This document shows, one piece after another, positions 53,175 through 64,000 of a stretch of 64,000 bases of DNA. Positions within the stretch are counted from its first letter, which is position 1, and each line of letters begins with the position of its first letter. Below the pieces are notes generated by a model. It worked only from the letters and a program-made list of their open reading frames with translations, did not search any database and was not told the DNA's origin. The position numbers were made by a program, and so were the translations under genes. The DNA comes from Arundinibacter roseus (GTDB lineage Bacteria > Bacteroidota > Bacteroidia > Cytophagales > Spirosomataceae), in NCBI RefSeq assembly GCF_004348825.1, contig NZ_SMJU01000003.1:248001-312000 (forward strand), given 5' to 3'.

Positions 53175-53198
53175 TAATTGTGTATATTTGACACATTA
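53175..53198. promoter_or_regulatory. Candidate AraR operator overlapping the promoter of the araR-like operon
   Basis: TAATTGTGT (53175-53183), ATATTTG, ACACATTA (53191-53198). It matches the site before araA. A perfect -7 box TATATTTG (53183-53190) lies in its centre, so a bound protein would block transcription. Leader to the ATG is ~40 bases. Confidence 0.72.
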
Positions 53199-53237
53199 AA
53201 AATTTATATTACAACACTTTAAAAATCAACCTTTTCC

Positions 53238-53942
53238 ATGGCGAACTACCCGCATTCGGGCCGCATCCTGGTCGCCGTTGACTGCATCATTTTCGGCTTC
53301 GACGGAGAATGCCTTAAATTACTGTTGATCAAACGTAATTTTGAACCGGAGCTGGGAAAATGGTCATTGATGGGTGGCTTTTTGAACGAAAAAGAAGATC
53401 TGCACGCGGCTGCCGTTCGCATCCTTTTCAACCTGACGGGCATTCACAATCCTTATCTGGAACAGGTGCATACCTTTGGTCAAATTGATCGGGACCCTGT
53501 GGAGCGGACCATTTCGGTGGGATACTATTCACTCATTTCGATTCATGATCAGGATCCTGCTGCACTCGCCAATCATAATGCTTCCTGGATTGAGCTTTCT
53601 CAAAAGCCATCGCTGATTTTCGATCACGATCAAATGGTAGAAGTAGCCCTTCGGCAGCTTCGCTATAAAGCGGCAATGTTTCCGATTGGCTTCGAATTAT
53701 TGCCTAACACCTTTACCCTCCCACAGTTGCAAAAACTCTACGAGGCTATCTATAATGTATCGCTGGACCGACGAAACTTTAGCCGGAAAATTCTTTCGAC
53801 CCAAATCCTGGAAAGTACCGGAGAAAAGGACGCGGCTTCGGTAACAAAAAAAGGCACATTGTACCGCTTAAACGCTGATAAATATCAGGACTACCTGAAA
53901 GGCTTCAATTCTTTTCTGCCTGAGTTTGCAGAACTTACCTGA
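53238..53942 (+). CDS. Nudix-fold transcriptional regulator, AraR-like
   Basis: 234 residues: an N-terminal Nudix-like domain (about 10-150; 'VDCIIFGFDGECLKLLLIKR', 'WSLMGGFLNEKEDLHAAAVRIL') and a C-terminal winged helix ('FTLPQLQKLYEAIYNVSLDRRNFSRKIL'). The Nudix box is broken: the REuxEE part reads RILFNL, so hydrolysis is not expected. This is the build of the arabinose regulator AraR of Bacteroides thetaiotaomicron and of NrtR relatives, with the Nudix fold as ligand sensor. It heads an operon of five carbohydrate genes and has a shared operator with araA. Role as arabinose repressor is well supported but inferred. Confidence 0.86.
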   Translation: MANYPHSGRILVAVDCIIFGFDGECLKLLLIKRNFEPELGKWSLMGGFLNEKEDLHAAAVRILFNLTGIHNPYLEQVHTFGQIDRDPVERTISVGYYSLISIHDQDPAALANHNASWIELSQKPSLIFDHDQMVEVALRQLRYKAAMFPIGFELLPNTFTLPQLQKLYEAIYNVSLDRRNFSRKILSTQILESTGEKDAASVTKKGTLYRLNADKYQDYLKGFNSFLPEFAELT

Positions 53943-53975
53943 GCCCTGCACATCTTTTTACCATTATACCTGTTT

Positions 53976-56435
53976 ATGAAAAAGACTTTACTTATCCTGT
54001 TTTTAATGGCCTGCTCATCGAGGGCTTTTTCAAAGCAACAACCCCAATTAAAACTTTGGTACACGAGCCCTTCGGGAAATACATGGGAAAATGCCCTGCC
54101 TGTTGGCAATGGACAACTTGGGGCGATGGTGTATGGAAATGTTGAAAAAGAGATACTTCAACTCAATGAACATACAGTATGGAGCGGCGGACCCAACCGA
54201 AATGACAATCCGGCGGCCCGGGCCGCTCTACCCCAAATCCGACAGTTGATTTTTGATGGCAAACAAAAAGATGCCGAGCAATTGGCCAATCAATCCATCA
54301 TTACAAAAAAATCACACGGGCAAATGTTTCAGCCGGTCGGCTCGCTACACCTTGAATTTCCCGGGCATGAAAGCTATACCGAGTATTCCAGGGAGCTGGA
54401 TTTGGAACGTGCCGTAGCCACTACCACCTATTCAGTCGAGGATGTGACCTATACGCGGCAGATGCTTGCATCTTTCCCGGATCGGGTATTAATCATGCAT
54501 CTGACTGCCAATAAACCTGGAAAATTAACTTTTACAGTATCCTACGCAACGCAACATAAACCGGCACAAATAAAGACAAGTAAACCCAATGAATTAATGC
54601 TGCAGGCTACCACCTCCGATCACGAAGGAGTGAAAGGATTGGTTAATTTCGAGGGAATTACCCGCCTGAAAACCGAAGGAGGCATCATAAGTTCCACTGA
54701 CTCGACCCTTTTGGTAACCGGGGCTACTACCGCCACGATTTATATTTCTATTGCCTCCAATTTTACCAATTATCAGGAGCTAAGCGGAGATCCGCATGCC
54801 CGCGCGTTGGGCTATTTGAACAAGGCTTTTCCAAAATCATATGCAACTATTTTGGATCAGCACCAAAAGGTTTATCAGCAATTTTTCAACCGGGTTCATT
54901 TCGATCTGGGAGCTACCAATGCCGCACAACTGACTACGGATGAGCGCTTAAAAAATTTCCGAACTGCCAACGACCCGCACCTGGTTTCACTTTACTTTCA
55001 CTACGGACGGTATTTGCTGATTTCATCTTCACAGCCTGGTGGACAACCTGCCAACCTTCAGGGAATCTGGAATAACAAAATGAGACCGCCCTGGGACAGC
55101 AAATATACCATCAATATCAATGCGCAGATGAACTATTGGCCTGCTGAAAAAACCAACCTTGCCGACCTTCATGAACCCTTTTTGAAAATGGTAGAAGAGT
55201 TGTCGGTTACCGGACAACAAACCGCGCGTGACATGTACGGTGCCCGGGGCTGGATGGCCCACCACAATACTGACATTTGGCGGGTGACCGGGGCAATTGA
55301 CGGAGCCTTCTGGGGTATGTGGACAGCTGGTGGAAGCTGGACAGCTCAACATCTTTGGGAACATTTTATGTACAATGGAGACAGAAAGTATCTGGAACGT
55401 ATTTATCCGGTTTTGAAAGGAGCTGCTCTGTTCTATGCAGATTTTCTGGTGGAGCATCCCGGCAATTCCTGGCTGGTAATTAACCCCGGAAGCTCACCCG
55501 AAAATGCACCAAAAGCCCACGCCGGTTCGTCTTTGGATGCCGGGACAACTATGGATAATCAGCTTGTTTTTGATGCGTTCACTACGGTTATTCGGGCAGC
55601 AGAACTTCTGAAAAAAGACCGCGATTTTGCGGATACACTTCGAAATCTGCGTCGCCGCTTGCCGCCCATGCACGTTGGTCAACACGGACAGCTGCAGGAA
55701 TGGCTTGATGACGTAGACGACCCGGAAGATCATCACCGGCATGTGTCGCACCTGTATGGACTTTTCCCCTCCAGCCAGATTTCGGCCTATCGTACACCCG
55801 ACTTGTTTCAGGCCTCACGAACCACCCTCATGCAGCGCGGTGACGTATCAACCGGATGGAGCATGGGTTGGAAGGTCAATTGGTGGGCGCGCCTGCAGGA
55901 TGGCAATCATGCCTATACGCTTATTCAGAATCAACTTTCCCCGCTGGGTTCAAACCCCGGAGGTGGGGGTACGTACAACAATTTGTTTGATGCACACCCC
56001 CCGTTTCAAATTGACGGAAATTTTGGCTGTACTTCCGGCATTACAGAAATGCTGGTCCAAAGCGCCGATGGAGCGGTGCATTTGCTGGCGGCACTACCCG
56101 ACGTATGGCCGGCAGGCAGCATTGGCGGAATTCGGGCGTTGGGTGGATTTGAGATTGTTGATATGAAATGGGAAGCAGGTAAATTGACGAGCGTTTCCGT
56201 CAAATCGACCCTTGGTGGTAATTTGAGACTTCGGGTTCCAAATCCGATTCGGGACTCCCGCCGCAAACTGAAAAAAGCGATTGGAGAAAATCCAAATCCA
56301 TTTTATCAACTTGAACCAACGCCTCAGCCCCGCATTTCGGCACAGGCAAAACTAACGCCACTGGTGCTTAAAGAAACCTGGCTTTATGATATTTCTACCA
56401 AACCCGGACAGGTGTATTCCTTTTCTGCTCTATAA
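53976..56435 (+). CDS. GH95 glycoside hydrolase (alpha-L-fucosidase / alpha-L-galactosidase type)
   Basis: 819 residues, typical of GH95. Signal peptide ends near AFSK (residue 20). Motifs: '[28 protein letters not shown]', '[11 protein letters not shown]', '[12 protein letters not shown]' (N-terminal domain); (alpha/alpha)6 catalytic part with '[14 protein letters not shown]', '[21 protein letters not shown]', '[12 protein letters not shown]', '[12 protein letters not shown]', '[17 protein letters not shown]' and '[18 protein letters not shown]'. It removes alpha-1,2-linked L-fucose or L-galactose from xyloglucan or pectin side chains in known members. 33 bp after the AraR-like gene and 25 bp before a GH43 gene: one operon. 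Confidence 0.94.
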   Translation: MKKTLLILFLMACSSRAFSKQQPQLKLWYTSPSGNTWENALPVGNGQLGAMVYGNVEKEILQLNEHTVWSGGPNRNDNPAARAALPQIRQLIFDGKQKDAEQLANQSIITKKSHGQMFQPVGSLHLEFPGHESYTEYSRELDLERAVATTTYSVEDVTYTRQMLASFPDRVLIMHLTANKPGKLTFTVSYATQHKPAQIKTSKPNELMLQATTSDHEGVKGLVNFEGITRLKTEGGIISSTDSTLLVTGATTATIYISIASNFTNYQELSGDPHARALGYLNKAFPKSYATILDQHQKVYQQFFNRVHFDLGATNAAQLTTDERLKNFRTANDPHLVSLYFHYGRYLLISSSQPGGQPANLQGIWNNKMRPPWDSKYTININAQMNYWPAEKTNLADLHEPFLKMVEELSVTGQQTARDMYGARGWMAHHNTDIWRVTGAIDGAFWGMWTAGGSWTAQHLWEHFMYNGDRKYLERIYPVLKGAALFYADFLVEHPGNSWLVINPGSSPENAPKAHAGSSLDAGTTMDNQLVFDAFTTVIRAAELLKKDRDFADTLRNLRRRLPPMHVGQHGQLQEWLDDVDDPEDHHRHVSHLYGLFPSSQISAYRTPDLFQASRTTLMQRGDVSTGWSMGWKVNWWARLQDGNHAYTLIQNQLSPLGSNPGGGGTYNNLFDAHPPFQIDGNFGCTSGITEMLVQSADGAVHLLAALPDVWPAGSIGGIRALGGFEIVDMKWEAGKLTSVSVKSTLGGNLRLRVPNPIRDSRRKLKKAIGENPNPFYQLEPTPQPRISAQAKLTPLVLKETWLYDISTKPGQVYSFSAL

Positions 56436-56460
56436 ACAACCCATTTTAACTCATTGAATC

Positions 56461-58137
56461 ATGAATAAACTACGAAGTTCTTACCTGCTTTCGCTCCTGT
56501 GCGTACTGCTGAATTTCCCTGTACTGGCCCAATCTATTACGCTGGTAAATCCCATTCTTACGGGTTTTTATCCGGATCCAAGCATCGTTCGGGCGGGCTC
56601 AGACTACTACTTGGTCAATTCCACGTTTTCGTACTTTCCGGGCATTCCGGTTTTTCACAGCAAGGATTTAAAAAACTGGAAGCAAATCGGCAACGTCATT
56701 GACCGTCCCTCGCAAATGGATTTTATGGGCGAACACCTCACGCGTGGGCTTTTTGCTCCGGCTATAAGCTATCACAAGGGCACTTTTTATGTAACCTGCA
56801 CCGACATAGATCATGATGGAAATTTCGTCGCCACGGCTACCAATCCCGCCGGACCGTGGAGTGATCCGGTCAAAATTCCGCAGGTGCGTGGCATCGATCC
56901 TTCTTTGTATTTCGACACCGAAACCGGTAAGGCTTACATCCTCTACAACAGTGATGCACCCAATCGTAAACCATTGTATTCAGGCCACCGCACCATCCGC
57001 ATGTATGAGTTTGATCCGGTTACTCTGAAAGTGATCGGAGAAGAAAAACAACTGGTAAACGGCGGTGTAGATTTGAGCAAAAAACCTGTGTGGATAGAAG
57101 CACCCCACATTTTACAGCGGAATGGCTGGTACTATCTCTACGCTGCCGAAGGGGGAACGTCAATCAATCATACCGAAGTAGTATTCCGAAGTAAGGATGT
57201 ATGGGGACCCTACGTGCCGTATGCCAACAATTCGATTTTAACCCAAAGAGATTTACCTGCCGACCGCAAGGACCCCGTTACTTCGGCCGGTCACGCGCAG
57301 TTTGTGGAAGGCCCGGATGGCAAAACGTACGCTATTTTTCTAGCGGTACGGCCCTATGAAGGCGATTTTTATAATACAGGTCGTGAGACATTTATTGCGC
57401 CTGTTGAATGGAAGGACGACTGGCCAATTATAAATCCTGATACTAAGGAAATACAGTATGCCTATACGGCCAATTACAAAGAAGTAAAACAAAAAGGGGC
57501 ACTTCCCCAGTCTGGTAATTTTTCCTATACCATGAAATTCGATAAAACCCTGGACCCCACGCTGCTTTTCATGCGGACAATTGACAAAAATTCATATTCG
57601 CTCTCTAAAAAGCAGGGCCTTACGCTTAAACTAAAACCTGAGACGGTGATGGAATTGGGCAATCCGTCCTTCATAGGAAAACGGCAACAACACCTGTACA
57701 GCACCGCCGAAACGGAGGTGAAATTCACGCCGGTATCCTCTAAGGAAAAGGCTGGTTTGATGATTTTACAGGATGAAAAACACTTTTACTTTTTGAGCAA
57801 ATCGATTTCTTCTGACAAGCCCGTTGTACAACTCTGGAAAAGCAACGATAAGTCCATGGACCTACTCACTGAAATTGACCTTCCGACCTCCACAGAGAAA
57901 GTTTTATTCCGCATTTCGTCGGCTGGTGATTCGTATTCCTTTCATTTTTCCACCGATGCCAAAAGCTGGACTTTGCTGAAAGATAATGTAGATGGTAAGT
58001 TTTTGAGTACTAAAGTTGCCGGTGGGTTCATTGGTTGTTTGTATGGCCTTTACGCAACTTCCTCAGGCGAGGCAACAACGAATTCTGCCTCTTTTAAGTA
58101 TCTGAAATACAGCGGCAATGATCCTATGTTTAAGTAG
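56461..58137 (+). CDS. GH43 glycosidase (beta-xylosidase / alpha-L-arabinofuranosidase)
   Basis: 558 residues. Signal peptide ends in LAQ (24). The five-blade propeller has the catalytic trio: Asp39 in 'GFYPDPSIV', Asp in 'VRGIDPSLYF' and Glu in 'VWIEAPHIL'. 'FSYFPGIPVFHSKDLKNWKQIG' marks the family. The C-terminal ~190 residues are a concanavalin-like beta-sandwich ('SKEKAGLMILQDEKHFYFL', 'YSFHFSTDAKSWTLL'), as in GH43 enzymes acting on arabinoxylan or arabinan. Periplasmic. In operon with GH95 upstream and VOC downstream (36 bp). Confidence 0.95.
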   Translation: MNKLRSSYLLSLLCVLLNFPVLAQSITLVNPILTGFYPDPSIVRAGSDYYLVNSTFSYFPGIPVFHSKDLKNWKQIGNVIDRPSQMDFMGEHLTRGLFAPAISYHKGTFYVTCTDIDHDGNFVATATNPAGPWSDPVKIPQVRGIDPSLYFDTETGKAYILYNSDAPNRKPLYSGHRTIRMYEFDPVTLKVIGEEKQLVNGGVDLSKKPVWIEAPHILQRNGWYYLYAAEGGTSINHTEVVFRSKDVWGPYVPYANNSILTQRDLPADRKDPVTSAGHAQFVEGPDGKTYAIFLAVRPYEGDFYNTGRETFIAPVEWKDDWPIINPDTKEIQYAYTANYKEVKQKGALPQSGNFSYTMKFDKTLDPTLLFMRTIDKNSYSLSKKQGLTLKLKPETVMELGNPSFIGKRQQHLYSTAETEVKFTPVSSKEKAGLMILQDEKHFYFLSKSISSDKPVVQLWKSNDKSMDLLTEIDLPTSTEKVLFRISSAGDSYSFHFSTDAKSWTLLKDNVDGKFLSTKVAGGFIGCLYGLYATSSGEATTNSASFKYLKYSGNDPMFK

Positions 58138-58173
58138 ATCCTTTTACAATATTCTCATCATTTTACTTTTTTT

Positions 58174-58695
58174 ATGAAAAATAACTCTTTAAAAATCTTC
58201 TGCACAGCCTTCCTGCTCCTTGTGTGTATTTCGATGAAGGCCCAATCCAACTTTACCAGCAGACAAATCGGTATTGGCGTGGTAGTTGAGGATATGGACC
58301 GCTCGCTGGATTTTTACATCAATACACTCGGAATGGTAAAAACGGGCAGTTTCACCATAAACGAAGATTTTGGCAATCGCTCTGGACTGACGGGCGGAAC
58401 GGCGGTTTTGGTGAATATTTTGAAGGTAGAAAATAGTCCCGAAGCTACCGACTGGAAATTGATGAGTTTTGGTAAAAAATCTACACATCCGGCCCAAAAA
58501 GTCATTCAGGACGATACCGGCATGCAGTACATCACCTTTCAGGTCAAGTCTCTAAAACCGATTCTGGATCGCCTGGCGCAACGGCAGATTCCGCTACTTG
58601 GGAATTCGCCCATTCTCCTGAACAAGGATGCACATTTTGTCCTGGTTCAGGATCCTGACGGAACATTTGTAGAGCTTATCGGCCCGCTTAATTGA
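58174..58695 (+). CDS. Exported VOC-superfamily (glyoxalase-like) protein
   Basis: 173 residues. A signal peptide (1-23, ends MKAQ) exports it, unusual for glyoxalase-fold proteins. The VOC repeats are 'QIGIGVVVEDMDRSLDFYINTLGM' (about 31-54, cited in part) and 'QYITFQVKSLKPILDRLAQRQIP...FVLVQDPDGTFVELIGP', the latter with the conserved Glu ligand. The first-half metal His is replaced ('GIGVVV'), so a full metal site is doubtful; it may bind a small ligand. Placed between two GH43 genes (36 and 21 bp), clearly part of the operon. Confidence 0.85.
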   Translation: MKNNSLKIFCTAFLLLVCISMKAQSNFTSRQIGIGVVVEDMDRSLDFYINTLGMVKTGSFTINEDFGNRSGLTGGTAVLVNILKVENSPEATDWKLMSFGKKSTHPAQKVIQDDTGMQYITFQVKSLKPILDRLAQRQIPLLGNSPILLNKDAHFVLVQDPDGTFVELIGPLN

Positions 58696-58716
58696 TTGAT
58701 TTATAATTTTTTCCTT

Positions 58717-60276
58717 ATGATGAAATCATCATTCCTTTTAGCATTTCTGACAGTTTACTTTTTGTTAGGTGATGGTTTTGCTATGGCGCAATCGGCCCAT
58801 AATCCAATCATCCACGCCGACGTACCCGACGTAGCCATGATCCGGGTTGGTGACACCTACTACATGAGCAGCACTACCATGCACATGAGCCCCGGACTAC
58901 CGATTATGAAGTCGAAAGACCTGGTCAACTGGCAATTGGTTAGTTACGCCTATGATACATTGGCTCAGGTGGATGCCCTCACGCTTAGCCACGGAAAAAA
59001 TGCGTACGGCCGGGGTTCATGGGCAAGTAGTTTTCGCCATCATCAGGGAAAATTCTACGTCACAACCTTTGCTCAAACCACGGGAAAAACCTACATTTTT
59101 TCGACCAGAAATATTGAAAATGATCCCTGGGAAATGGTTTCGTTTGGACCTTCCTACCATGACCACAGCCTGTTTTTTGACGATGATGGCCGTACCTACC
59201 TGATCTACGGTGCTGGTAAAATCAAGCTTGTTGAATTAAACACTGATGCCAGCGGGATTAAGCCCGGCACAACCGAGCAGGTGCTTATTGAGAACGCCAG
59301 CCTTCCGTCAGGAACGCAGGGCGGACTGGCCGCCGAAGGCTCACAAATGTTTAAAGTACAAGGTAAATACTACCTTTTTCATATTAGCTGGCCACGCGGT
59401 GGTATGAGAACCGTTATCATTCATCGCGCCGACAAAATTACGGGACCGTACGAGGGCCGGGTAGCCTTACAGGATCAGGGCGTGGCGCAGGGCGGACTCA
59501 TTGATACACCCGACGGCAAGTGGTACGCTTATCTTTTTCAGGATTCGGGAGGCGTAGGACGCATTCCTTACCTGGTTCCGGTAGTTTGGGAAGACGGTTG
59601 GCCCGTTTTGGGCACTGATGGAAAAGTACCGGCAACGCTCCCGCTGCCAAAAAATCAAAGCCTGATTCCGGGTTTGGTGGCCTCCGATGAGTTTAGCCGG
59701 AAAAAAGGTCAGGCCTCACTTCCGCTGGTTTGGCAGTGGAATCATAATCCTGACAACGCGTTATGGTCATTGCAGGAACGTAAAGGGTATTTGCGCTTAA
59801 AAACCGGCCGGATTGATTCGTCTTTGGTTGCGGCTCGAAACACCTTAACCCAACGCACCATCGGACCTGAATGTACGGGCCATACTTTGCTCGATGTGTC
59901 GGGCATGAAAAAAGGAGACCGCGCGGGGCTTTGTTTGCTTCAAAAAAACTACGGCTGGGTCGGGGTCAGTGTTGAAAACGGCATTCGAAAAATCGAGTTG
60001 GTGACCGCAGATTCCAAAAACTCGGCGTCTGTTCCCTTGACTCAGAATCGGGTGTACCTCAAAGCACAATGTGATTTTAAAGATCGAAAAGATATTGCCC
60101 AATTCTTTTACAGCCTCGACAACAAAACCTGGCACGCCATCGGAGCGCCTATGAAAATGCCCTATACACTCCCCCACTTTATGGGCTATCGCTTCGGATT
60201 ATTTGCATTCGCGACCAAAGAAACCGGAGGAAATGCTGATTTTGACTTTTTCCACCTAAATACCGGTTTGCGGTAA
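58717..60276 (+). CDS. GH43-family glycosidase
   Basis: 519 residues from ATG 58717; ATG 58720 is equally possible and an upstream 58696 start adds seven. Signal peptide ends in MAQ. Propeller motifs: 'IIHADVPDVAMIRVGDTYYM' (catalytic Asp35 or Asp38), 'YHDHSLFFDDDGRTYLIYG' (Asp) and 'GGLAAEGSQMFK' (Glu). The C-terminal beta-sandwich contains 'GDRAGLCLLQKNYGWVGVSVENG'. It differs clearly from the neighbouring GH43, so it is a different subfamily and not a recent duplicate. Likely exo-xylosidase or arabinofuranosidase. Confidence 0.93.
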   Translation: MMKSSFLLAFLTVYFLLGDGFAMAQSAHNPIIHADVPDVAMIRVGDTYYMSSTTMHMSPGLPIMKSKDLVNWQLVSYAYDTLAQVDALTLSHGKNAYGRGSWASSFRHHQGKFYVTTFAQTTGKTYIFSTRNIENDPWEMVSFGPSYHDHSLFFDDDGRTYLIYGAGKIKLVELNTDASGIKPGTTEQVLIENASLPSGTQGGLAAEGSQMFKVQGKYYLFHISWPRGGMRTVIIHRADKITGPYEGRVALQDQGVAQGGLIDTPDGKWYAYLFQDSGGVGRIPYLVPVVWEDGWPVLGTDGKVPATLPLPKNQSLIPGLVASDEFSRKKGQASLPLVWQWNHNPDNALWSLQERKGYLRLKTGRIDSSLVAARNTLTQRTIGPECTGHTLLDVSGMKKGDRAGLCLLQKNYGWVGVSVENGIRKIELVTADSKNSASVPLTQNRVYLKAQCDFKDRKDIAQFFYSLDNKTWHAIGAPMKMPYTLPHFMGYRFGLFAFATKETGGNADFDFFHLNTGLR

Positions 60277-60362
60277 ATGCTCGCGATTATGAATTTGTAT
60301 TGCTACCTTTTTTACTGAAACTCTTTTCCTGAATTCTTAAACTGATAGATTTTTTCACCTAA

Positions 60363-62306
<1,944 letters not shown>

Positions 62307-62719
62307 ACTATTTACTGATTGAATTATTCGGTACGCGTAAAAGGTGCTTTTATATCCAATCAGCCGAAACCGACAAAAAAAGCAAAGTTTGGCTGCAAGA
62401 CTTCTAGTTTGCAGCCAAAACTATTGTTTTAGTTGATAAAATCGCTCCTTATTTAACCAAGTATAACCTGTCCTGTTATAAAAAAGGACTTTAAATTCCA
62501 CTAGTGGTTCAAAATCTACCCTACCACTGTTGGAAGATTACACAAATCTGGTTATCTCGAATAGCAAATTCTTTTGCACCCCAATGAAACATCACCAAAC
62601 GGAAGACCCTTGTTTTCGTAAGAGTGCATAGGGTTTAATTTTCCTTCTAAGAAACGCTTTCATACGCACAAGAACTCGGTTGAGCACTTGATAGTAAGCT
62701 AATTAAGAATGGAGACTTT
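62307..62719. other. Convergent intergenic region
   Basis: 413 bp between the CE1 gene and the beta-helix gene on the other strand. It contains the hairpin at 62388-62419 and nothing else I can name. Confidence 0.45.
62388..62419. terminator. Bidirectional-looking terminator hairpin
   Basis: TTTGGCTGCAA (62388-62398) and TTGCAGCCAAA (62409-62419) form an 11-bp perfect stem. On the minus strand it is followed, a few bases on, by a run of seven T; on the plus strand the T content is weak. It could end the minus-strand beta-helix transcript. Confidence 0.6.
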
Positions 62720-64000
62720 CTACTGTACCTCCACCTTCACATTCCTGAACATGAACGCGTTATCACTCACGCGCAGGGGTTTTCCGCTAACGGTAGTCAC
62801 GTTTTTTAGCGTCACGTTTTTGGTAATCACATAAGGAAATTTCTCTTCGTACGATTCGTCCGTTTTTTGGGGGTTAAAGTTGGCAAAAATAGCCGGCCCG
62901 TTATAGTTTTCGGGATGGCTGGAATCATCAATTTTTAGATTTTCAATTATTATTCGCTCCGGCATGTAGGCGATGTAACCAAAATCGTGCTGACCTGAAT
63001 ACGAACCCCCAATTAATGAAGCGGTGACAGGCCGACCGCCGGAAGGGACGAAAACACAGTTACGGATAATAAACTCTCCCTGCCAGGTACTTCCGTAATC
63101 TGAGCGGAGATTCACCAGCGTATTACCCCGGATTGTACTATTCTCAATCAGAAGTGTCCCGCTGCCAATAGCATTGATACCCATATGACCCAGGGTTGAA
63201 TTGCGGATAGTAGCGTTTGCCACTCCCATGTGGGCATCAAAGCGCGAAAATACACAGCGATCATAAAGTATGTTCTTGCAGAAATTCGACCCTAGTATAC
63301 CCCAATACGTTCGATCGTTGATATCGTTGGTTTGGCTGCAATTGATAAATGAAATATTCAAAGCGCGGTTTGGGGAAATATCGTAAGAACCCATGGAAAC
63401 GGGCTTTCCCGCCGCACCAATCGTACTATACGTTTTGTGACCGGTCAGGATCGTGTTCTTTACAGTTACATAGGCACAATCCCGGATACTCAAAAATCCA
63501 CCATAAGGCGCTCCGTGGTCGCCTTCGCCGGTAATGCGGTGTTCGAGCCCATCAATGACAACATTGGAGCGCTTGATGGCAATGTTCCGCTGATAATACG
63601 TATACTTTGATTCGGCCTGATTGGCTATGGTCATAAACCGGCCGCCGGTAATTGTCAGAGGTTTTTCGTCAATTGGCAAGGCACTCATCTCCGTAATCTG
63701 TTCGAAATCCCAGATTATCGGCGCATCCATATCCACATTTCCATTTTTATCAACAATAAAGATATCCGTCTGCGATGCACCGTTATTTTGGTTCAGGCCG
63801 TACCGGATGTAATGTTTTTTAGTTGAATTGGTAACCGTAATCAGACACGGACCGGGCAAGGTAGCGCTGATTTTGTCCTGATTGCGTTTCAGCGAAGTTA
63901 TTCCTTTCAAAGCGAAGGGTTGAAGACTCGAACTCACCACAAAAATGGAGGTGTTACGGTTTTCGACATCCACATCATCGATAATGAAAGAGGCTTTACC
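62720..64000 (-). CDS. Right-handed beta-helix protein, C-terminal part (5' end beyond window)
   Basis: The frame stays open to the last base of the window, so the N-terminus is missing; 426 residues are seen. Parallel beta-helix coils are evident: 'VVIDGLEHRITGEGDHG', 'VTVKNTILTGHKTYS', 'ISFINCSQTNDIND', 'ILYDRCVFSRFDAHMGV', 'ATIRNSTLGHMGINAIG', 'LLIENSTIRGNT', 'FIIRNCVFVPSGG', 'IIIENLKIDD'. The His/Asp/Arg-rich centre (RFDAHMG, LGHMG) is suggestive of an enzyme, perhaps a polysaccharide lyase or pectin-active hydrolase. No T9SS tail is present (it ends VEVQ). It is convergent with the arabinose operon. Confidence 0.8.
   Translation of the reverse strand, partial: GKASFIIDDVDVENRNTSIFVVSSSLQPFALKGITSLKRNQDKISATLPGPCLITVTNSTKKHYIRYGLNQNNGASQTDIFIVDKNGNVDMDAPIIWDFEQITEMSALPIDEKPLTITGGRFMTIANQAESKYTYYQRNIAIKRSNVVIDGLEHRITGEGDHGAPYGGFLSIRDCAYVTVKNTILTGHKTYSTIGAAGKPVSMGSYDISPNRALNISFINCSQTNDINDRTYWGILGSNFCKNILYDRCVFSRFDAHMGVANATIRNSTLGHMGINAIGSGTLLIENSTIRGNTLVNLRSDYGSTWQGEFIIRNCVFVPSGGRPVTASLIGGSYSGQHDFGYIAYMPERIIIENLKIDDSSHPENYNGPAIFANFNPQKTDESYEEKFPYVITKNVTLKNVTTVSGKPLRVSDNAFMFRNVKVEVQ

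Noticed and set aside
56461-60276. Possible recent duplication of two GH43 genes
   Set aside because: The two proteins differ in active-site context and overall sequence; they are distinct subfamilies.

Overview
The window is a 64 kb chromosomal segment of a Bacteroidota bacterium, most likely order Cytophagales (Dyadobacter/Runella/Spirosoma-like). The evidence is a FecR-SusC-SusD set, a type IX secretion C-terminal domain, many Ala-Gln-ended signal peptides and lipoproteins, and promoters of the TTTG...TAnnTTTG type. I see no tRNA, rRNA, CRISPR array, prophage or intact insertion sequence. Most genes are for the envelope, secretion and scavenging.

Left part (1-17 kb): the end of an Omp85-type barrel; a DUF3592-like protein; a large sulfatase; an exported Xaa-Pro peptidase; then a FecR anti-sigma / SusC / SusD operon closed by a strong terminator. 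It is followed by a PhoD-like phosphatase, a lipoprotein sulfatase and an exported nucleoside hydrolase. This resembles a nutrient-uptake locus for sulfated or phosphorylated material; the substrate is not determined.

Middle (17-41 kb): a CheY-like regulator with a CheB-CheR-PAS-histidine kinase hybrid; a KefB-like antiporter with DUF1801 and DUF2200 genes; a Crp/Fnr regulator with a perfect 16-bp palindrome positioned to control a small envelope operon; two small envelope genes; an AraC regulator and exported HExxH protein; a cation-efflux-like protein and a cupin; a NuiA-like inhibitor directly upstream of a secreted NucA-type nuclease; a GMC oxidoreductase with its gluconate-dehydrogenase subunit-3 partner; a class D beta-lactamase-like lipoprotein; and an uncharacterised pair made of a membrane protein with a kinase-N-lobe-like start and a repeat/beta-barrel protein.

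Right part (41-64 kb) is a plant cell-wall sugar locus centred on L-arabinose: araA and araD; a penicillin-binding-like lipoprotein; a T9SS-secreted beta-helix protein; a GH38-like enzyme with a SIS-domain protein; an ECF sigma factor; an AraC regulator; and a Nudix-fold AraR-like regulator heading a tight array of GH95, GH43, VOC, GH43 and tandem CE1 esterase genes. The same operator-like sequence lies upstream of araA and across the predicted promoter of the araR-like gene. This supports a regulon joining extracellular arabinoside/feruloyl trimming to arabinose catabolism. No araB kinase lies in the window.

Non-coding structure of interest: a 135-bp MITE-like inverted-repeat element, a GC-rich long hairpin, a 25-bp exact repeat built of degenerate heptads shared by two intergenic regions 28.7 kb apart, and a consensus promoter that runs straight into a terminator upstream of the nuclease/inhibitor pair.
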